DNA of 64,000 nucleotides from Streptomyces sp. Tu 3180 (GCF_009852415.1 NZ_WOXS01000002.1:6550001-6614000); one strand, 5' to 3'; counted from the first letter of the stretch, positions 53,721-63,065 are shown. Program-made: numbers and translations. The notes: a model not told the origin generated them from the sequence alone.

Positions 53721-56582
53721 TCAGCCGGCCGGCTCGGAGAGGACGAACGAGAACTCCGCGGGCTCCGGCCACAGGAAGTACCGGGGCAGCGGGCCCGGGC
53801 CGCAGGACTGGGAGCCGATGCCGTGCTGCCGGTGGTCGAGGGTGACCCAGACCGTGTCGCCGGGGACGAGGTCGGTGAGGTGCCGGGCGGCGTCCAGGTG
53901 CTCGGTGGTCCAGGGCCTGGCCGTGAACCGGAACTCCGGGTCGCCGTCGATCCGCAGACCACCGATCTCCGCCCAGCGCACGTCGGCGCGGGCACCGTTC
54001 TCCTGCGGGCGCACATAGGGCGTCTGCAGGTCCTCGACGCTCGCGTCCCACAGCAGGTCCCTGGACGCGGCCCCGGTGTCCGGGTACGCCTCGCCCCCGC
54101 CGCCGAACCAGCGGACGGGATCCCCCGGGGACCCCTCGAGCCCGAAGCGGACGCCCAGCCGGGGCAGCGGCACCCGCCAGTCGCCCTCCGGCACGACCGA
54201 CACGGTCAGCCGCACGCGCGTGCCGTCGGACGTCCAGCGGTACGCCGTCCGCAGGCCCGTCTCCCGGCCGGCGGGCGCCACCCGGGTGCGTACGGTCAGC
54301 GCCTCGCCGTCCGTCTCGACGGCCTCCAGGCGGTGCCGCACGCGGTGCAGGCCCAGCTCGCGCCAGAGCGGCCCGTACCGGGTGTCCGGCTGCCAGGGCG
54401 CGCCGTCGTCATTGTCGGTGGTCGCCCGCCACACGTCCAGGCGCAGATCGCGCACCGGCACACCGGCGACGGTGCGCACCGCGCCGGTGCGGGCGTCGAA
54501 GACGGCCGGCCCCAGCGTGATCCGGTCCCCGTCGGCGCGGGGCCGCACGCCGGCCGCCGCCGGCAGCGGGGCGCGCCGGGCCACCGTCCGCTGCGCCCAG
54601 GCCACCTCGTGGCCCCGGCCGGCCCAGGACGCGTCCTCGGCGAGCAGCGCGCGCACCGTCCACTGCACCTCCCCGCCCCCGCCGTCCGGCGCCCCGGGCA
54701 GCTCGACCTCGGCCGACTCCCCGGGGGCGAGCGGCGGCACGGCGAGCCGGCGCCCTCCCGTCGGCCGGCCGTCCACCTGGTGGGAGAACGCGAACTCCAG
54801 GTGGGACAGGTCCGTGTGGTCGTAGCGGTTGGTCACCCGTACGGTGCCGTCCGCGTCGCCGGCCTCGATCCGGACCGGCTCGATCACCTTCTTGTACTCG
54901 ATCAGCCCCGGTGAGGGCGTGCGGTCCGGGAAGAGCAGCCCGTCGCAGACGAAGTTGCCGTCGTGCAGCTCCTCGCCGAAGTCACCGCCGTAGGCGTAGC
55001 CCAGCTCCGGGTGCTCGATGCCGTGGTCGATCCACTCCCAGACGAAACCGCCCTGGAGCCGGTCGTACCGCTCGAACAGCTCCTGGTACTCGGTGAGTCC
55101 GCCGGGGCCGTTGCCCATGGCGTGCCCGTACTCGCACAGGACGAGCGGCAGTCGCCGCCTGCGGCGGGTGCCGCCGTCCAGGCCCCGGGCGATCCGCTCC
55201 ACCTCGGCGTGCGGCGGGTACATCCGCGCGTACACGTCCGTGTCACGGCAGTCGGCGTCACCCTCGTAGTGCACCGGGCGGGAGGGGTCCCGGTGGTGGA
55301 TCCAGCCGGCCATCGCGGTCAGGCCGCGCCCGGTGCCCGCCTCGTTGCCGAGGGACCACATCACGACCGACGGGTGGTTCTTGTCCCGCTCCACCATGCG
55401 GGCGGCGCGGTCGAGCAGGGCCGGGGTCCAGCGGTCGTCGTCGACGGGGTTGTCGCGCCAGTCCTGCTCGACGAAGCCGTGGGTCTCCAGGTCGCACTCG
55501 TCGATCACCCACAGCCCGTACTCGTCGCACAGGTCGAGGAAGGCCGGGTGCGGGGGGTAGTGGGAGGTGCGGACGGCGTTGACGTTGTGCCGCTTCATCA
55601 GCAGCACGTCCTGACGCATGGTGTCCGGGTCCAGCGCACGGCCCCGGCGCGGGTGCCACTCGTGCCGGTTGACGCCCCTGAAGAGCACCGCCGTGCCGTT
55701 GACCTTGATCAGGCCGTCCTTGACGACGACCGTGCGGAAGCCGATGCGCAGCCGGACCCGTTCGCCCGCCGTGGCCAGCACCCCGTCGTACAGCCGGGGC
55801 GTCTCGGCGGTCCACGGCTCGACCGGGAGGGTGACCGGCTCGCCGGCCGCCACGTCGATGCCCAGCTCCTCGACCACCACGCGTCCATCGACGTCGGAGT
55901 CGACGCGCAGGGTGCCCTCGCCGGTGACGTGGTCGTAGGAGGCGTGCACGAAGAAGTCCCCGGCGGCGCCCGCCGGGCGGTGCAGCAGCGTCACGTCGCG
56001 GAAGATGCCGGGCAGCCACCACTGGTCCTGGTCCTCCAGGTACGACCCCGCCGACCACTGGTGGACCCGGACCGCGAGGACGTTCCCGGACGGCTCCAGC
56101 AGGTGCCCGACCGCGAACTCGTGCGGCAGCCGCGAGCCCTTGAACTCCCCGAGCTCCGTGCCGTTCAGCCAGACCCGGGCGCACGACTCGACCCCGTCGA
56201 AGCGGAGCACGGCACCGCCCTCGTCCGGCCAGTCCCCGGGCAGGTCGAAGAGGCGCAGGTGGTCACCGGTCGGGTTCTCGGTGGGGACGTGCGGCGGGTC
56301 GACGGGGAAGGGGTAGAGGTGGTTGGTGTAGATCGGCGCGCCGTGGCCCTGGAGCACCCAGTGGCCGGGCACGGTCACCTCCGCCCAGTCCCCGCAGTCG
56401 TACCCGGGCTCGGCGAACGAGTCGTCCTCGGCGTCGGCGGTCGCGGACACCCGCAGGCGCCAGCCGCCGTTCAGGGAGAGGGACGCCGCGTCCGAGGACG
56501 CGTACCGGGCACGCGGGGGCAGGGTCCCGCGGCCGGGGGAGACGTCCTCGACGTGACCGGCCGCCGGGGTGTGCGATGACAT
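53721..56582 (-). CDS. GH2 beta-galactosidase, LacZ type
   Basis: This 953-residue glycoside hydrolase family 2 enzyme has the LacZ order: jelly-roll sugar-binding domain (VPGHWVLQGHGAPIYTN), Ig-like domains, TIM barrel and C-terminal Bgal_small_N domain. The acid/base is Glu414 in LGNEAG and the nucleophile Glu484 in CEYGHAMGN. It has no signal peptide, so it acts inside the cell on imported galactosides. AGGAG lies before ATG 56582. Upstream sequence stays open but holds the promoter element at 56896-56942, so the longer start is rejected. The same element precedes the ROK regulator gene, the likely controller. Confidence 0.94.
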   Translation of the reverse strand: MSSHTPAAGHVEDVSPGRGTLPPRARYASSDAASLSLNGGWRLRVSATADAEDDSFAEPGYDCGDWAEVTVPGHWVLQGHGAPIYTNHLYPFPVDPPHVPTENPTGDHLRLFDLPGDWPDEGGAVLRFDGVESCARVWLNGTELGEFKGSRLPHEFAVGHLLEPSGNVLAVRVHQWSAGSYLEDQDQWWLPGIFRDVTLLHRPAGAAGDFFVHASYDHVTGEGTLRVDSDVDGRVVVEELGIDVAAGEPVTLPVEPWTAETPRLYDGVLATAGERVRLRIGFRTVVVKDGLIKVNGTAVLFRGVNRHEWHPRRGRALDPDTMRQDVLLMKRHNVNAVRTSHYPPHPAFLDLCDEYGLWVIDECDLETHGFVEQDWRDNPVDDDRWTPALLDRAARMVERDKNHPSVVMWSLGNEAGTGRGLTAMAGWIHHRDPSRPVHYEGDADCRDTDVYARMYPPHAEVERIARGLDGGTRRRRRLPLVLCEYGHAMGNGPGGLTEYQELFERYDRLQGGFVWEWIDHGIEHPELGYAYGGDFGEELHDGNFVCDGLLFPDRTPSPGLIEYKKVIEPVRIEAGDADGTVRVTNRYDHTDLSHLEFAFSHQVDGRPTGGRRLAVPPLAPGESAEVELPGAPDGGGGEVQWTVRALLAEDASWAGRGHEVAWAQRTVARRAPLPAAAGVRPRADGDRITLGPAVFDARTGAVRTVAGVPVRDLRLDVWRATTDNDDGAPWQPDTRYGPLWRELGLHRVRHRLEAVETDGEALTVRTRVAPAGRETGLRTAYRWTSDGTRVRLTVSVVPEGDWRVPLPRLGVRFGLEGSPGDPVRWFGGGGEAYPDTGAASRDLLWDASVEDLQTPYVRPQENGARADVRWAEIGGLRIDGDPEFRFTARPWTTEHLDAARHLTDLVPGDTVWVTLDHRQHGIGSQSCGPGPLPRYFLWPEPAEFSFVLSEPAG

Positions 56583-57032
56583 GGGGTCTCCTAGCTCGGT
56601 CCTGGTCCTGGTCCGGCCCCCGGTCCCCGTCCGCGCGACGCCCCGGACCGGCCGGCGCCGGAGGGACGGGGGCACGCGCACCGGGGGAGGAGGGAGGGGG
56701 CCGTGGCCGCGGAGGTGAGGGGGAAGCCGGCGGTGCGCGCCACGCCGGTGACCGCCGGGTCCCGCGGCGGCCGGGCGGAGCCGGCCGCCGGATCGCCGGA
56801 CGGTTCGGCGGTGCTGGTGCTCCGTGCCGGCATGTCGGCGGTCCTTGTCTCGGGTGCGGCTGCGGCGGGTGGCGCTCAGGGACCTGCGGTGCGGGACGTT
56901 AACCTTCGTCCACCACTTCGGCAAGGGGTCGGACGAAGTCCGCTCGGCGCGCGGCGGGCCTGCTGGTGATGGTGAACGGGCCCGGCGCCGTGGGGCGTTG
57001 CCCCTCAGGGTCCCGGCGTGGGGCGTTGCTCT
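56583..57032. other. Intergenic region between the GH2 and ROK genes
   Basis: There is no gene here. It holds a 5' untranslated stretch of about 310 bases for the beta-galactosidase and, at 56896-56942, the promoter and repeat element shared with the ROK gene. Nothing else stands out. Confidence 0.75.
56896..56942 (-). promoter_or_regulatory. Beta-galactosidase promoter with ROK-type operator, copy 1
   Basis: On the minus strand TTGCCG (56919-56924) and TAACGT (56896-56901) are 17 bases apart. They overlap a 42-base element (56901-56942) containing the inverted pair TTCGTCC (56905-56911) and GGACGAA (56931-56937). The same element, 28 of 42 bases identical with no gaps, lies upstream of the ROK gene at 58335-58376. 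Confidence 0.75.
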
Positions 57033-58265
57033 TCAAGAGGCCCGGCGTGCGCGTGCGGCGCGTCCGCCGCTGCCCCGTCCCGCCGACTGCAGCGCGCCCT
57101 CCAGCGCGAACGCCGCCGCCCCCAGGCACACCGGATCGGTCGGGATCGGGGAGAGGACGATCCGGGTGGCGGCCAGCGGGCGGTGGAGCGCGTGCCGGGC
57201 GACGGCCTCGCGCACCTCGTCGAGCAGCGGCTCGCCGAACGCGGCCGCGACCCAGCTGCTGAGCACGACCACCTCCGGGTTGAAGAGGTTGATCAGGCCG
57301 GCGACCCCTGCGCCGAGGTAGCGGGCGGTGTGCCCGAGCACCCGTACCGCCACCGGATCGCCGGCCCGCACTCCCCGGGCGAGCGCGTCGACGGTGGCCG
57401 TCTGGTCCCCGGGCCGCAGCAGCGGGCTGTCCGGGCTCGTCTCCCGCAGGTTGAGCATGATCCCGGGTGCGCCGGTGTACGCCTCCACGCAGCCGCGGTC
57501 GCCGCAGTGGCAGGGGCGGCCGTCCAGGACGAGCGTGGTGTGGCCCCATTCGCCGGCGCTGTTGCTCACGCCCCGGTGCACCTCGCCGCCCAGCACCAGC
57601 CCGGCGCCCACCCCGGTCCCCAGGTTGACCACCACCGCGTCCCCGTGCCCGCGCGCCGCCCCGAACCACAGCTCGGCCACCGCGCAGGCCCGCAACGGGT
57701 TGTCCAGGTGCAGGGGGTGGGCGATGCGGTCGGCGAGCAGGTCGAGCAGGGGCACGTCGTGCCAGTCCCAGTTCGGCGCGTACGCGCAGACGCCCGTGTC
57801 CCGGTCCACCTGGCCCGGCATGCTCACCCCCACCCCGAGCACCCGCGTGCCCTCCACCCCGGCCCGGGCCACCACCGAACCGACCGCCGCGGCGACCCGG
57901 TCCACGACCTGCCCGGGCCGGTTCTCGCCGGGACGCATGCCCTCCTCGGCGCGGGCCAGCACGTTCAGCGCCAGGTCGAACAGCTCGACCCGGACGTAGG
58001 TCTCCGCCAGGTCGACGCCGATCAGCGCGCCGCCCGAGGCGTTGACGGCCACCAGGCCCCGGGGGCGGCCGCCGGCCGAGTCCTCGAAGCCGACCTCGGT
58101 GATCATGCCGAGGTCGAGCAGCTCGCCGACCAGGGTGGCGACGGTGGCGAGGCTGAGGCCGGTGGCCGCCGCCAGCTCCTGCCGGGAGGTCGGCGCCGCG
58201 GCGACGATCCGGCGCAGCACCCGGTAGCGGTTGGCCGTGCGGATGTCCCGCGACGTGCGCTTCAC
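57033..58265 (-). CDS. ROK family transcriptional regulator
   Basis: This 410-residue repressor-type ROK protein has an N-terminal winged helix (TANRYRVLRRIVAAAPTSRQELAAATGLSLATVATLVGELLDLG) and a sugar-kinase-like domain. Zinc ligands are seen in CHCGDRGC (252-259) with His242, and GTGVGAGLVLGG (216-227) is intact. Where true ROK kinases have DNDAN with a catalytic Asp, this protein reads DNPLR (188-192), so it is probably a sugar-sensing regulator without kinase activity. GTG 58265 is chosen at the start of the DNA-binding region. It lies between alditol oxidase and the beta-galactosidase on the same strand and shares its upstream element with the latter. Confidence 0.92.
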   Translation of the reverse strand: MKRTSRDIRTANRYRVLRRIVAAAPTSRQELAAATGLSLATVATLVGELLDLGMITEVGFEDSAGGRPRGLVAVNASGGALIGVDLAETYVRVELFDLALNVLARAEEGMRPGENRPGQVVDRVAAAVGSVVARAGVEGTRVLGVGVSMPGQVDRDTGVCAYAPNWDWHDVPLLDLLADRIAHPLHLDNPLRACAVAELWFGAARGHGDAVVVNLGTGVGAGLVLGGEVHRGVSNSAGEWGHTTLVLDGRPCHCGDRGCVEAYTGAPGIMLNLRETSPDSPLLRPGDQTATVDALARGVRAGDPVAVRVLGHTARYLGAGVAGLINLFNPEVVVLSSWVAAAFGEPLLDEVREAVARHALHRPLAATRIVLSPIPTDPVCLGAAAFALEGALQSAGRGSGGRAARARRAS

Positions 58266-58317
58266 CGGAGCCGCCCCCTCCCTGCCGGGCCGGCCGACCC
58301 GGCACCGACGCGCGGCA

Positions 58318-58376
58318 AGGCTACGAGGAGGCGGAACCTTCGACAAGGGGTTCGCAAAGGGGCTCGACGAAGCCCG
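58318..58376 (-). promoter_or_regulatory. ROK gene promoter with operator, copy 2
   Basis: On the minus strand TTGTCG (58341-58346) and TAGCCT (58318-58323) are 17 bases apart. The 42-base element at 58335-58376 repeats the one before the GH2 gene: AACCTTCG at one end, TTCG and AAGGGG in the middle, GACGAAG and CCG at the other end, at the same spacing. This points to one regulator, most likely the ROK protein, controlling both genes. Confidence 0.75.
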
Positions 58377-58393
58377 GCCGGGGGCGGTGGGGG

Positions 58394-59650
58394 TCAGTCG
58401 CCGAGGACGTCCCGGACGAACGCGTTGGTGAACCTGCCCGCCGGGTCCACGGCGCGGACCAGGGCCTTGAAGTCCTCCAGCCTCGGGTAGCGGGCGCGCA
58501 GCTCCGCCGCCGGCGTGGTGAACACCTTGCCCCAGTGCGGCCGCGCCCCGAACGGCGCCAGCGCCTCCTCCACCCGCCGCACCACGGGCAGCACCGCCGC
58601 GGTGTCCTCGACCCAGGTGAAGTGGACGGCCACGGTGTCCCGCCCGTAGGAGGGGCTGAGCCACTGGTCGTCGGCGGCGACGGTCCGCACCTCGCACGTC
58701 TGCAGCACCGGGGCGACCGTCTCCCGGACGCCGTCCAGCGCCCGCAGCGCGGCGACGGCCGACTCCCTCGGCATCAGGTACTCCGACTGCAGCTCCGCCC
58801 CGCTGCTCGGCGTGAACTCCGCCCGGAAGTGCGGCAGCCGCTCGTGCCACGGCCCCGGCACCCCGAACTGCTCGGTGCAGTTGACCGCCGGCATCCCCGG
58901 CACCGGGTGCATCTTCTCGGCCGCCGGAGCGGCCCAGGGGAAGTCCGGCAGCGGCTGGTCGGTGCGCCGCTTCACCCACACCTGCCGGAAGCCCGGCGCC
59001 CGCCAGTCGGTGAACAGGCTCACGCTGTACGCCGCCGACATCACCGCCTCGAACGCGGCGGAGTCCAGCCCCGCCGACGGCAGTTCGGTGAACACGTGCT
59101 GCTCGACCTCGAACGCCGGCTCCAGGTCCAGGGTGAGCGCGGTGACGACCCCGAGCGCGCCCAGCGCGGTGACCGCCCCGCCGAACCGGGCCCGGTCCTC
59201 CCGGCCGATCCGCACCGTCGAACCGTCCGCCGTGACCAGCTCCACCTCGCGCACGGCCGAGGAGAGCGGGCCGTTGCCGACCCCGGAGCCGTGCGTGCCG
59301 GTGGCGACCGAGCCGGCCACCGAGATGTGCGGCAGCGACGCCATGTTCGGCAGCGCCAGCCCGTGCCCGTGCACCCGCCGGGCCAGCTCGGCGTACCGCA
59401 CGCCGCCGCCGACCCGGACCGTCCGGGCCGCGGTGTCCACGTCCACCTGCGGGGGCAGCGCGTCGAGGGAGAGCAGGACGCCGTCCTCGCCGGCCTCGGC
59501 TATCTCGTTGAAGGAGTGCCCGCTGCCCAGGACCCGCACCCGGGAGCTCCCGGCGACCAGCGCCCGCAGCGCGTCCAGGGTGTGCGGGCGGTGCAGCTCC
59601 TTGGCGGTGTAGGTGATGTTGCCCGCCCAGTTCGTCACGGTCTCGGTCAT
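58394..59650 (-). CDS. aldO: Alditol oxidase (FAD-dependent)
   Basis: This 418-residue flavoenzyme oxidises the terminal hydroxyl of sugar alcohols (xylitol, sorbitol, galactitol) with oxygen, giving an aldose and hydrogen peroxide. The length equals that of Streptomyces AldO. The FAD domain has LGSGHSFN, with His45 in the place of the covalently flavinylated His, and LPHISVAGSVATGTHGSG. The C-terminal substrate domain ends FGARPHWGK...DPAGRFTNAFVRDVLG. AAGGA lies seven bases before the ATG. Lying directly before the ROK gene, it may share the same carbohydrate programme, although no copy of the 42-base element is found upstream of it. Confidence 0.95.
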   Translation of the reverse strand: MTETVTNWAGNITYTAKELHRPHTLDALRALVAGSSRVRVLGSGHSFNEIAEAGEDGVLLSLDALPPQVDVDTAARTVRVGGGVRYAELARRVHGHGLALPNMASLPHISVAGSVATGTHGSGVGNGPLSSAVREVELVTADGSTVRIGREDRARFGGAVTALGALGVVTALTLDLEPAFEVEQHVFTELPSAGLDSAAFEAVMSAAYSVSLFTDWRAPGFRQVWVKRRTDQPLPDFPWAAPAAEKMHPVPGMPAVNCTEQFGVPGPWHERLPHFRAEFTPSSGAELQSEYLMPRESAVAALRALDGVRETVAPVLQTCEVRTVAADDQWLSPSYGRDTVAVHFTWVEDTAAVLPVVRRVEEALAPFGARPHWGKVFTTPAAELRARYPRLEDFKALVRAVDPAGRFTNAFVRDVLGD

Positions 59651-59868
59651 CGGTCGTCCTTCCCGGGAACGGGGCCGGAAAAGGGCCCCGCCGGAACCTA
59701 CCTCGCACCCCCGCGCCCGGGACAGCCGGTCCCGCCACCGGTCGGCAAGCGATTTCTCCACCGGCGCGCGGGAGTGGTCCACGCCACGTGGGGGGACCCG
59801 GCACGCCGGACGCCCGAGCGGGGGCATACCGTGAGGAGTCGTACGTCCGAGCCGGGAGGAGACACTAG

Positions 59869-61191
59869 ATGGGCAGCCGTACCGCGCTGGTCGAGGATCT
59901 GATGGAGCGGTTCCCGCACGTGCCGCGGGAGGCCGTCTTCAAGGAGGACCTGCTCCGGGGCGGCGTGGCCTTCGACCCGTCCGCCCTCAGCGACAACGAG
60001 AGCGGCGAGGTCAAGCCGAAGTCGTACTTCATCTTCTCCTTCGACCACGGCACCCTGCCCGAGCTGGGCGAGGCCGCGCTGAGGCGCCCGCCGGAGGAGA
60101 TCATCCTCACCGGCGGCCCCTACGACCTGCGCCGCACCGTGGTCTCGGTGCGGGTGAACCCCTCCTCGCCGTACCGCGTCGCCGCGAACGGGGACGGCGT
60201 GCTCGGGCTCTACCTCGACGGGAAGCGGATCGCCGACGTCGGGGTGCCGCCGATGCCCGAGTACTACCGGCACACCCTCTCCAACGGGAAGTCGGTCATG
60301 GAGGTGGCGCCCACCATCCAGTGGGGCTACCTGATCTACCTGACCGTCTTCCGGGTCTGCCAGTACTTCGGCGCCAAGGAGGAGTGCCAGTACTGCGACA
60401 TCAACCACAACTGGCGCCAGCACAAGGCGGCCGGCCGGCCCTACACCGGGGTGAAGGACGTCGAGGAGGTCCTCGAGGCCCTGGAGATCATCGACCGCTA
60501 CGACACGGCGAAGGCCTCCACCGCCTACACCCTCACCGGCGGCGCCGTCACCAAGACCGTCGGCGGCCGTGACGAGGCCGACTTCTACGGCCACTACGCC
60601 AAGGCCATCGAGGAGCGCTTCCCCGGCCGCTGGATCGGCAAGGTCGTCGCCCAGGCGCTGCCCAAGGACGACGTGCAGCGCTTCAAGGACTACGGCGTGC
60701 AGATCTACCACCCCAACTACGAGGTGTGGGACGAGTACCTGTTCAAGATGTACTGCCCGGGCAAGGAGCGCTACGTCGGCCGCGACGAGTGGCACCGGCG
60801 CATCCTGGACTCCGCCGACGTCTTCGGCGCGCGCAACGTGATCCCCAACTTCGTGGCGGGCGTGGAGATGGCCGAGCCCTTCGGCTTCAAGACGGTCGAC
60901 GAGGCCATCGCCTCCACCACCGAGGGCCTGCGCTTCTTCATGTCGCACGGCATCACGCCCCGGTTCACCACCTGGTGCCCGGAGCCGACCACCCCGCTCG
61001 GCAAGGCCAACCCGCAGGGCGCCCCGCTGGAGTACCACATCCGGCTGCTCGAGGCCTACCGCGCCACCATGGACGACTTCGGCCTGTCCTCGCCCCCCGG
61101 CTACGGCCCGCCCGGACCCGGCCGGGCGGTGTTCTCCGTCAGCTCCTTCATGGACAGCCTCCCGGCCCAGGAGCCCGTCGAGGCGGTCTGA
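59869..61191 (+). CDS. Radical SAM protein with CX8CX2C cluster motif
   Basis: This 440-residue protein has the look of a radical SAM enzyme. Its only Cys triad is C164-x8-C173-x2-C176 (RVCQYFGAKEECQYCDIN) rather than CX3CX2C. Later parts include TLTGGAV, VVAQALPKDDVQRFKDYGVQIYHPNYEVW and NVIPNFVAGVEMAEPFGFKTVDEAIAST, typical of the barrel that binds SAM. GGGAGGAG precedes the ATG. It is monocistronic and ends in a strong hairpin. The reaction is unknown; no RiPP precursor or peptide-maturation partner is next to it. Confidence 0.88.
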   Translation: MGSRTALVEDLMERFPHVPREAVFKEDLLRGGVAFDPSALSDNESGEVKPKSYFIFSFDHGTLPELGEAALRRPPEEIILTGGPYDLRRTVVSVRVNPSSPYRVAANGDGVLGLYLDGKRIADVGVPPMPEYYRHTLSNGKSVMEVAPTIQWGYLIYLTVFRVCQYFGAKEECQYCDINHNWRQHKAAGRPYTGVKDVEEVLEALEIIDRYDTAKASTAYTLTGGAVTKTVGGRDEADFYGHYAKAIEERFPGRWIGKVVAQALPKDDVQRFKDYGVQIYHPNYEVWDEYLFKMYCPGKERYVGRDEWHRRILDSADVFGARNVIPNFVAGVEMAEPFGFKTVDEAIASTTEGLRFFMSHGITPRFTTWCPEPTTPLGKANPQGAPLEYHIRLLEAYRATMDDFGLSSPPGYGPPGPGRAVFSVSSFMDSLPAQEPVEAV

Positions 61192-61211
61192 GGCACCGGG
61201 AAGGAAGACCG

Positions 61212-61245
61212 GGAAGGCCGGAACCGAGACGTTCCGGCCTTCCTT
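61212..61245 (+). terminator. Hairpin terminator after the radical SAM gene
   Basis: A perfect 13-bp stem (61212-61224 with 61231-61243) with a CGAGAC loop begins 20 bases after the radical SAM stop codon. Confidence 0.85.
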
Positions 61246-61404
61246 GCGTATGGTCCCGGCGAGGGGCCGCGATGCCGCCACGGAAAGTAAGGGCGGCGCT
61301 TGTCAGTTGTGTCGGGAACGTGAAAAGCTCGGCCACTGCCGCGAGGTTTCCCCAACTCCAATGCCGCTATGGCGAGTTGACCTCCTTCGTGATGCGGGAG
61401 ACTC

Positions 61405-62907
61405 ATGCCCGACCTGCCGAGCCCCCAGGACGCCGACGAGGCGGCACTGTTCTCCGAGTGCTGGGACGCGGTGCTCTCCTACGCCGACCTGTGCACGGCC
61501 GGATCCACCGCTGCCGCGGAACTGGCCCGCGAGGCGTTCGCACAGGGCGTGCGGGAGCTCCGCGCCGCCGAGACGGGCACCGTCCGCGGCACCGGCCGCC
61601 GTTCCTCCCGGCTGCCCCGGATACCCCTGCTGCTGACCGCCGTCCGCACCACGGCAACGGCCTGGGAGGACGAGGGGCGGGGCCACCGGCTCGACCCCGA
61701 CCTGCGGCTGTGGCTCCACTCCGACAGGGCCGCCCGCCACACGGGTCCGCCCCTGGAGCGCCCGGTCGCCCTGCGCGCCCTGCGCGACCTGCAGCAGGCG
61801 GACGCCGAACTGCTGTGGCTGGCCGAGGTGGAGGCCCTGCCGCTGCCCCTGGTGGCCCGCCGCCTCGGTCTCGACCCCGCCACCGCGACCGACGAACTCG
61901 CCCAGGCGGCCGAGGCGTTCCGCAACCGCTGCCACCGCAACCACCTCGACTCGCCGCTGGACGCCGAGTGCCGCAGCTACGCCCGGCTGCTCGACGCCGT
62001 CACCCGCTCGCCCGCCGCCGACACCCCCGGCGACCTCTCCCGCCACCTCGCCACCTGCGTGCCGTGCGCCGAGGCCGCCGCCTGCCTGCGGCTGCACACC
62101 GGGGGACTGCCCGGGGCACTGGCCGGCGGGGTGATCGGCTGGGGCGGCCTCGCCTACCTGGAACGCCGCCGCCGGGCCGCCGAGGCACGGCTCGGGGCCG
62201 GAGGCCGGGACGGGACCGACCCGGAGCACGGCGACCCGGCGGACGGTACGGCCGGGGCGCGCGCCGCCCGCAACGGCCTGCTGGTGGCCGCCGTCCTGGT
62301 CTCCGCCCTCGCGCTCGCGGTCTCGCTGATGCCGTTCGGCGACACGGAGGCCGAGAGCGCCGCGCGTCCCGGCACCGGCCGCCGGCCGGCGGCCGACCCC
62401 GGCCCGTCCCTGTCGCCCGCCCCCGCCGCGCCGTCCCCCTCGGCGTCCTTTGCGTCCTCCTCCGCGTCCTCCGGGGCCCCGAAGCGGCCCGCCGGGCGCA
62501 CACCGGACCGCAAGGGCCCCGGCCCCGAACCCGAGCCCCAGGGAACCTCCACGGCCACCGCCGCGCCGGAGACCACCGCCCGCGGCGGTGAGGCCCCCTG
62601 CCGGGTCGTCTACGACCTGGTCAACCAGTGGCCCGACGGCTTCCAGGCCACCGTCACCGTCACCCCACGGGAACCCCTCGACTCCTGGCGCGTCGGTTTC
62701 TCCTTCCGGGACGGCCAGCGGGTCCGCCAGATGTGGGACGCCACCGCGAGCCAGGACGGCTCCCGCGTCACCGCCACCGCCGCCGACTACAACAGCACGG
62801 TCCCGGCGGGCGGAAGGCTCGCCTTCGGCTTCCTCGCCTCCTGGACCGGCAGGAACTCCCCGCCCACCGACATCACCCTCAACGGCCGCCCCTGCGCCAC
62901 CGGGTGA
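61405..62907 (+). CDS. Membrane protein: sigma-like region, zinc finger, helix, CBM2 domain
   Basis: This 500-residue protein joins several parts. Residues about 10-180 are helical and resemble sigma-70 regions 2 and 4 (AELLWLAEVEALPLPLVARRLGLDPATATDELAQ). Next comes a zf-HC2 anti-sigma zinc motif H214-xxx-C218-xx-C221, then one membrane helix (about 290-311). A Ser/Pro-rich outside stalk follows (about 315-395), and last a carbohydrate-binding module of family 2 (about 398-499, bounded by the Cys pair APC...RPC). GGGAG precedes the ATG. The layout suggests an envelope protein that senses or holds polysaccharide outside while the inside part handles regulation. That role is inferred, not known. 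Confidence 0.8.
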   Translation: MPDLPSPQDADEAALFSECWDAVLSYADLCTAGSTAAAELAREAFAQGVRELRAAETGTVRGTGRRSSRLPRIPLLLTAVRTTATAWEDEGRGHRLDPDLRLWLHSDRAARHTGPPLERPVALRALRDLQQADAELLWLAEVEALPLPLVARRLGLDPATATDELAQAAEAFRNRCHRNHLDSPLDAECRSYARLLDAVTRSPAADTPGDLSRHLATCVPCAEAAACLRLHTGGLPGALAGGVIGWGGLAYLERRRRAAEARLGAGGRDGTDPEHGDPADGTAGARAARNGLLVAAVLVSALALAVSLMPFGDTEAESAARPGTGRRPAADPGPSLSPAPAAPSPSASFASSSASSGAPKRPAGRTPDRKGPGPEPEPQGTSTATAAPETTARGGEAPCRVVYDLVNQWPDGFQATVTVTPREPLDSWRVGFSFRDGQRVRQMWDATASQDGSRVTATAADYNSTVPAGGRLAFGFLASWTGRNSPPTDITLNGRPCATG

Positions 62908-63065
62908 CGGGGTCCCACGGCGCCCACGGGGCGGAGCCGGTCGCGCGGGGCCGCGCGTCCGGCTCCGGGCGGGCCGGGGTCACCTCGACCGGCGGTGTGC
63001 TCGAGGACGGTCCCGCCGGCACCCCGACCCGCTGCTGCCGGCCCGCTGTTGTGCACCGGGCACGA

